NCBI GenBank assembly: GCA_038501625.1
Contig: JAZAYU010000007.1
Location: 2,335,685-2,399,684 of the forward strand
Source: Corbicula japonica
Taxonomy: Eukaryota > Mollusca > Bivalvia > Venerida > Cyrenidae
Direction of reading: 5' to 3'
DNA: 64,000 nt
In this document: one piece after another, positions 35,001 through 44,000 of the stretch
How the letters are laid out: each line of letters starts with the position of its first letter
Numbering within the stretch: position 1 is the first letter of the stretch
Notes under the pieces: model-generated
Seen by the model: only the letters and a program-made list of their open reading frames with translations
The model's database searches: none
What the model was told of the DNA's origin: nothing
Program-made: the position numbers and the translations under genes

Positions 35001-38000
35001 ATTGCCGGTCTGTGTGTCATATTATCCCTCACCTGTGACTCGAGTAATGTAACACCCAGACCGACAATATATTTTCACACACCCTGTCAAGAAACCAAAT
35101 AATTATATAATATTTCAAATAGAGGAATACTTGAATACAATAAAAATAAATTTGTTTTAAAATGAAAAACAGCAGCTCACAGTTTTGAATCTTATGAGAT
35201 CATTAATTTTGAAAATAAGTCTTTTATTATAGCCAAGCATATATTAATGTGACACTAATACAAATCATTTACTTTCTCACAAACTTACCAGATTGTTCAA
35301 TGTTATACTTTCAGAGAGTCACATTTTAGAAGATGTGAATCGCTGCGTGTTTGCGCTACAGGAGGGTGATGCAGATACACTGGATCGCACAGCAGGTGCC
35401 ATTAGAGGGCGCTCTGCTCGTGTGTGTAATGTTGTATCAGCAGAGATGGACAATTATGAACCAGGAACCTATACAGACAGGGTTATGGAGGCTGTTATAT
35501 TGCTGAGGGACCAAGGTAGCTTTTCTACAAGTATTTTTTTTAGAATAAAAAGGAAAAATATTTATGTGCTTCTACCGAAATAAGAACCTTCGTGTTGTGG
35601 CTTACAATGCTAGTGCTATACAAGATAAGCTGCTGGGGCCATCTGAAACCAGAAACATTGCATTATATCGCATGGAAAACTCATGATAGGAATAGTCTAG
35701 GCTGTTCTAGATTTTTTATGTTTTGTTAGTTTATCAGACTAGAGGTTTTTTTTTCAAAATGAAAAAATTCAAGTTATTTTATAAATTAAAAGCTACATGT
35801 AACTCAATATTGTTGGTAGTTCAGAGTTTTAGAACTGGAGTTTTCTAAACGGGTCATAATATTGTGAGAGGAACTAATTTAGTTTATACTTATCCTTATT
35901 GAATATTCTCATGAGATAAGGTATTGCTTGGAGAAAAGTTGTTGGTAGGTTAGGGCATCGGACTTCTGAGAGTCCTGCATGACTAAAAGTATTCTACAAT
36001 CTGTAGCAATCAACTACAATGATGCAAGTACTGTTTTGACATCAATGAATCAGTCATTGAGTGACTATAAGCACCTCCCAGTTACAATTTTTGAATGAAT
36101 GTTTGGGAGTAACAAATTCCAATAGAGCGGACTATATGGGGCAAGTCACAGGTTCTAATAACTAAAAAGTTATTTTCTTACACTTTTTGAAGATATTTTG
36201 TTACTTTTACCACAAAATAGATATAAAGCAAAATTGTCTGCTCAACTTTGTGACTTCATGCTAAAGATTAACATCTGCTGTCTGAAGACAGTGATGGGCC
36301 TCATATGGGGCGTGTCGCGGGAAAAGGGACCTTCGGACAGTTGACGTCATTCCTTAAAATAACGTCATAAAGTTGAACAGATGGCATTAATTATTATGCA
36401 TTTCGCGGTAAAAATACCATTTTATTGTCAAAATATGTAACAAAATCAACTTTTATTTATGAAAAAAATATTAGATAGTTGTAAGTTCATTCTAAATATA
36501 ATAACAACTAAAATGTTACGAATTATGACCGAAGGTACTTTTTCCTGTGACGTGCCTCATATAATATTTGCCAGTTTTGGTTATCATCTTTACAACTGTT
36601 GATTGGATATATGTTATTTTCTCATTAGTGATGCCAAACTTTGCTGAGAAGGTGGAGATAGCAGTAGACTACTTGTCTAAGAACATGCCTGACAGGATTG
36701 ATGAGAATGAGTTCATAGACGCCAGCAGATTGGTGTATGATGGTGTCAGGGATATACGACAAGCTGTTCTAATGAACAGGGTAAGTTTGTATGCATATGC
36801 AACACCATGGAAATGATTCAACTAGATAAAATTCATTGTTCACAGGAATCTCATTCCATTATGCTGGACAAATATTATTGTTCAGAGGAGATAGAAAATG
36901 CATTTGAAAGAAGAATTGTTCAAGCTGTGCCATTTACAAAAAATGGCTGCCATTGTTTGGGCTTTTTTCCTCTTTAAGAATATCAATATCGTTACTAATT
37001 TCATATTTTATTTTCTGAAGCTATACATGTATTGGCTAGAGCTTAGATCATTTCCTTAGTGCAAAACTGGTGTAAGTGCCATTGAAATATGGAGAAATAC
37101 CATTATTGCACAAAGGTGGCAAGAAATGTTTTGGGTATGAAATTCTTCAGTTGAGCACTTAAAGGCCATCATGGTCCTGTTGAAGCTATATTACAGACAT
37201 TTGGTAAGCATTGAGTAATGCTAAACAAGACAACTTTATATTGTTCTTAATAGATCTTGCTTTATATTTTTAAAGATCTGAAATGAAAGTTATGCCTCAT
37301 TATAGTTGAGGTGGTGTTGATCCGTTTGTTTGTTACATTTCAGTCACAGGAAGAGTATGATACTGACACTGACATGGAGGATGAGGGCGACCGTTATGAC
37401 ACAAGAAGTAAATGTAAGTCAGCTTATGATTGTATTTCACTTGTTATTTAATAACATTTGGCATTTTCTTAACCAGTTTTCTCAAAGCTTTATATTTGTT
37501 CTGTAAGTAACAGTATGTAAAAACTATGTTTTTAGGATATTAGTCTTGTGATGTTTATCACTTTATATTTGGTACTGTTCAGGGATTGGCTTAGGTTGTC
37601 AAAACAGGAAGAAGTTTTTCCAAATTAATGGAAAAGCCAAGAAGGATTTTGGCTTTCTGTATGAAACATAAAGGGAAAATGTTCTCCCTTGGCTGAGCAG
37701 AGGGAGAAGTTCTGAGCCGAAGGTTATTAAACTGAGCATGGAAACCAGTCTCAAATCTGAAGCATCTGATTGGCTGAAATGGCGACCAGCCTGAGATTTG
37801 AGACTGGTTATGCCCCCACAAAGTGGGAGGCATATAGAGTTGGACTCGTCCGTCCTTCCGTACGTCCGTCCGTACGTCCCCAAATCTTGAGGCATCAACT
37901 CCTCAAAAACTATAAGGCGGATTTCTTTCAAACTTGCACAGATGATCAAGCAGGATGTGTAAATGATCGTAAAGAAAGGATTTTTTCCTGCAACTTTTTT

Positions 38001-41000
38001 TACCAGAGTTATGGCCCTTTGTTAATTTCAGAACAGTAAAACCACTCATTACGGACACTCGATATTACGGGCACCCCAGTATTATGGGCAATTTTTTAAA
38101 GAACAGACATGTTCTCTTCTTCTTGATTTTAACCCACAATTAAGGACAACCCGCTATTAAGGACACTTTCCCTCAGTCCCTTAGGTGTCCGTTATAGAGG
38201 GGTTTCACTGTAGTTAAATCTTGTGGCGTCAACTCCTCCTAAACTATAAGGCTGATTTCTTCCAAACTTGCACAGATGATCAAGCAGGATGTGTAGATGA
38301 TCGTGAAGAAAGGATTTTTTCCTGCGACCATTTTTACCAGAGTTATTGCCCTTTGTTGTTTTTTTTTCAGTAATAATATCTTGTGGCATCAACTCCTCAT
38401 TTACTTTTGGACAGATTTCTTTCTAACTTGCACACATTATCAAGCTGGATGGGTAGATGATCATAAAGTAAAGATTTTTTCCTGCTTCCATTTTTACTAC
38501 AGTTATGGCCCTTTGTTTATTTCACTTACAAAAGTTTGTGGCATCAACTCCACATTTTCTATATAGCTGATTTCTTTCAAACTTGCACAGATGATTAGAC
38601 ATGATGTGAAGATTGTTGTAAAGGACGTTGTCTTGCAACAATTTTCACCAGAGTTATGACCCTTTGTTTATGTTAGTTATTAAATTTTGTGGCACTTACT
38701 CCTCATTTACTAATTTTGATCACTACATGTTGTTAATACCTGGTACAAAATTTTGTAGCAAATGTTGTTGCAGCAGTGGGGGCATCAGTGTCCTGAGGAC
38801 ACAGTCTAGTTTTCAATCTCAGTTTTATAACTTTCAGCCCTGGACATTTCCGAGACTATTTCTCCTAAGTCTCCCTCTTAGCCATTCACTGCTGTTAAGG
38901 ATGGTTATCTTGGCATAAATATCAAAATGGATGCATTGACATAAGATTGATAACGAAATTTTCAGTGGATGAAATTACTAAAATTAGAATGGTTATCAGA
39001 TTTAATCCATCAACTATGATGTGCCCAAGATCATAAAACTGGTCATTTCAGCCAATCAAATGCTTGGGATTTGAGACTGGTCTCCAATCTTAGTTTTGTG
39101 ATCTTGGGCCCTGGTATTATATTCAAATCTCGAATTTACAGCAAGTTACCACACGGATGTAGATGATCTCCATGGTAAATCTGACCGAGCTTTGATGAGA
39201 GAACTTCCACAGGAGGAGAGAGAACAAATCCAGGTAGGCCTTCCTTCATGAATTCTGTTCCAAATCTTTACTCTTTCCTCCATATATGTGCCTTTATGGC
39301 ATAGGCAAACAGTGTAAGTCCAGATCAGCCGGCACATCCATGCCATCTGATCAGGATCTGCACTGTTCGCTTTTTGATTTATTATGTGGGTTTTTTCCCA
39401 AAAAGTGAACAACTCAAATCCTGATCAGACAGCCCAGGTGTGGATCTTTACTACTCGCACATGTAAGTAATGCATATATATGGAGTAAAATGATAATAAG
39501 ATTTTGTCCTGTGCCCAAGGTAATAAAACTGAGCATGGAAACCAGTCTCAAATCTCAAGCATTTGATTGGCTGAAATGGCGACTGGTCGCCATTTCAGCC
39601 AATCAGATGCTTGAGATTTGAGACTGGTTTCCAAACTCAGTTTTATAACATTCAGCCCTGTCTGAAGATTAGTTCATATATATAACTCAATGTTCTAAGC
39701 TTGACCAGTAATTTTGTATATTGTACTGACACGCAAAACTTTGATTTAACATTAAGGTTCTTTCCTGCTATTTAAGCTGCTGAATCTCTAGGGTCATTTT
39801 AGATTTTTTCTGCCAATTAATAACCAAAATACCCCTAATTTTAGGAAAAAAGACCCTTAAGATAAAGTCATAGGGGTCGAAATGAGGATTTTTTGGAAAT
39901 TTCAAGTTGAAGGTCATCTCCTGAGTCAAATGGAACCCCTGTCTGTCACTGTTAATGTTTAGCATAGTAATTTACTCCACTGGTAATAACCCTTTACTCC
40001 ATATATACACATTTTTATGCTTGTATGGACAGTGAAGATCCAGATCAGCTGGCATATCAGTGGTAGCATTTTGGTCAGAAATAACATAATGAATCTGAAA
40101 TTGAGCAGTGTAGATCCTGATCAGGGCTGAGGGTTATAAAGCTGAGATTGGAAACCAGTCTCAAATCTCAAGCATCTGATTGGCTGAAATGGCGACCAGT
40201 CGCCATTTCAGCCAATCAGATGCTTGAGATTTGAGACTGGTTTCCATGCTCAGTTTTATAACCTTGGGCACAGATGGCACAGATATGCTAACAGATCTGA
40301 TGATGTACACTGTAAAAGTCACTGTTTGCTCATTCACTAAAAATGTATCCATGAAGTTAAGGGTTTAAAGGATATAACAGTGTAGATCCAGATTTGACTG
40401 AGCAGTCTGCTGTCCACCTTAAATAGTTGCAAGTCTCAATTATTTTAAATCAAAATTTGTCTTCTTTGAATTTATCATAATTTAATTTTTTACATTTTGA
40501 AGTAATTGACCCAATTCCTGTTTCAGGCGCAATTTGAGATGTTCAGAATGGAGAAAGCGAAGCTGGATCGTGAAGTTGCTAAATGGGACGACAGTGGTAA
40601 TGACATCATCGTCATGGCAAAACAGATGTGCATGATCATGATGGAGATGACAGACTTTACCAGGTAAGTTGCTTAACCCTTTCCTCCATATATACGCATT
40701 TTACGCATGTGCGACCAGTGTAGATCCAGATCAGTTGGCACATCCATGCCGTCTGATCAGGATCTGCACTGGTCGCATTTTGGTCAGAAATAACCTAATG
40801 AATCAAAAAGCGAAGAGTTTAGATCCTGATCAGATGGCACAGATGTGCTGGCTGATCTGGATCTAAACTGTTCGCCCTAGCAATAAAGGTGTATCTATAC
40901 AGGAAAGGGTTAACATTTCACCTGGGCTATGTACAGTTGACTAGCTAACTGCCATTATGCCAACCTTGACTACATTTTAGTAACAACAATCTTACTATGT

Positions 41001-44000
41001 TCAGTTATGTTCTGATTTGTTCCCAGAGACGCCTTTGTGAATATGCTTTATTGAAAACCTTAGTGCATATATTTTTACAACTTCATGTATAATATGAAGC
41101 ATTTTGAGTGATCAGTTTGTACTACACTTTGAAATGTTACATAAAGTGACAAAATGTTTAAACCATAAAACCATGTGAATTGAAGCCAGATATCCTCTGT
41201 GATAAGTTAGAGACATGATTGCATAACATGGAATTTGATACTTGTTAGTACCCCATGACCATATATCCCTTTTCTCCATGTTACTGCATATGCAAACAGT
41301 GTAGATCCTGATCAGGTGGCACAGCCATGCCATCTGATTAGAATCTACAGGTTTCTCTTATTGGTCAGAAATATCATAATGAATCTTAAGGCACACAGTG
41401 TAGATCCTGATCAGAGCTCATAGATGTGCCCTCTTATCTGGATCTACACTGTTCATCCATAGATAACATCCAAAATTCATGGGGTAACTATTGATCTTGA
41501 CCATAAACCACTAAAAATTTTATTGAAACTAAAGCAAATACAAGAGATTGTAGCAAACAAAACAAGTTCGGAAATATTTTTGTCAGATCTAACAGGCTTC
41601 TGTTTTGGTTTGCAGAGGGCGTGGACCATTGAAAAGTACCATGGATGTAATTAATGCAGCCAAGAAAATCTCGGAAGCTGGGACCAAATTAGATAATCTT
41701 GCCACTAAAATTGCTGATCAGGTAAGCATGCAGGGGCGTAGCCAGCTTTTTTTCAAGTTGTAGGCCCATACAAGGGGTTCCAAGGGACGGTTGCTTCTTG
41801 GTAAGGGGTAAGGAAGCCCCCCCCCCCTTTTCAGATCATATTTGCTGAGTTTTGTATCGTGGTTTATCAAAAGACAAAAACCTCTCTCATTCTTCGGATG
41901 AGTTAACACATACACTGTTATTCCATACCCACCATTTAATGGGATTAAGGGGGCAGAGACTTGTTATTCTCAGAAAAAAACATCAAGTTAATAACACTTG
42001 AACTGTGGTTGTACAAAGTCATTCACCACAAACCTGAATTAATATTTTGGTGGGTTGACCTTTAAAAGGCATGCAGATGGCTTTGTATTGGAACTCCTAT
42101 GAAACCCAAGAGACAAACTGGCTGCCAGTGCAGAAATTAAACTTCTTGATAAGATAACAAATCTTATTTTGACATTATTTTTTCCTGTTTAAATCCATAA
42201 AATGTGTTTACCAGCCAAAATATGGTATTTATTCAACTCTGTAAATGAAATTTTATTTGTAATTTATATTCTTGAAAGAGATTGAATATTAATGTTTATA
42301 GAACCTGCAATCCACTTTGACTTCCATATATTCACTGTAAATCTCTTGGCTAGGGTGTACAGTAAAACCTCTCATTAAGACCACCCAAAATTAAGCCACC
42401 TTAATAAGACTGCAATTTCAGTGTTACTTTTCACACGTTTGCACAATTAGCTACCCCAAAACAAATATCATCCCACTATTCGGACCAGTTTTGAACAGTC
42501 CGAGATGTGGTTTTATTAGCAGGGTTTCACTGTAATATTAAAATGATGTTAACTTGGTATTTTCCAGTGTCCGGACTCGGCCTCCAAGAAAGATCTGCTA
42601 GCTTACCTACAGAGAATCGCCCTGTATTGTCACCAGTTAAACATCACCAGCAAAGTGAAAGCTGATGTACAGAGTGTCGGTGGAGAGCTAATTGTTTCTG
42701 GGGTAAGTTTACATGCTTTCTGTTACATACTTTAAAAAATGTGGTAGCATTTTATTCATTGTGAACTTATTTGTGCACAAAGCAGCAAATTCATTAATGA
42801 TAGTTTTACTTTTTATCCCGTATATAGGTTTTATTGCATGTACGGCCAGTATAGATCCTGATCAACCTGCACATCATTTACTGTTTACTTTTTGATTAGA
42901 AATAAGCTAATGGATTAAAAAGTGAATAGTGTAGATTCTGATCAGATGGCATAAATTATAATATTTATATTGAAATAAATGATTGCGATATATTGAAGCA
43001 ATTTTAAGTGTTGGATATTAAAACACCTCATTTTATACATATGTTGACATGGCTGGGTTATATATTACAGTTGGACAGTGCCACCTCACTGATCCAGGCA
43101 GCGAAGAACCTGATGAATGCTGTCGTACTCACCGTCAAGGCGTGTTATGTTGCTTCTACAAAGGTAAGCTGACCAGTTCATGCAAGAGATGTATTTATAC
43201 TGAATTAGGGTTCTTCTCAATGTAACAATCACAGCGTTACATGATGCAGTAGATTGTATTTGTTTCACTGCCAGTCTTCTGCTAAAATTCTACCATGCAA
43301 TAACTGCTGTGTAAATCGTTTACTTGCAGAATCTTCGTAAAGGGCTAATATCGGTCACACTATAGTCAGCTTAATTTTGAAACAATGGATGACCTTTGAA
43401 GATCAGATGAGCATAGTTTATCTTTTACATGTAGAAATGAGTTAAATTTCAGACTGACAACCTTTAGATAGTTTTTACAGAACCAACTGATTTTAGATAA
43501 TGCTGTAAGAAATATAGGATTTTGTTTCTTAATTCTACTATAATGCTTTATGATTCAGATAGTTGCACATAGTTTCCAACTAATATTTTTCACACTGACT
43601 ATTACTTAAAATTTACATACTAATAATTAATTTCATTGAATAAGAGTTTGTTATAGATTGAAATAGATCTAGATCTCATAATAAGAATCTAATCTATGGA
43701 AAATTTTATTCTTTCAGTACAAACAAGCTGGCAAAACAGTAAGTTTTTATCTTTGTTACATATTTATTGTAGTGATGTGTGGTATTTATTTGTTCTTTAA
43801 TTTGCACTATATGTGAAACCTGGTCAGTATGATCATCTAAGACTGTTAAACACCATAAATTTCTTCTACACAGCCAAATCTATATTAACAGACCAATATA
43901 GTGATGATGTTGCAGAAGTTTTATCAGGCTAAAGGTTATAAAACTGAGCATGGAAACCAGTCTCAAATCTCAAGCATCTGATTGGCTGAAATGGCGACCA

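Larger units (their letters stand above)
37715..38839. mobile_element. MITE-1 copy split by a GCCCCCAC element
   Basis: Left part 37715-37808 (ends GAGACTGGTT), right part 38812-38839 (starts TTCAATCTCAG), outer flanks CTG/CTG. Confidence 0.85.
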
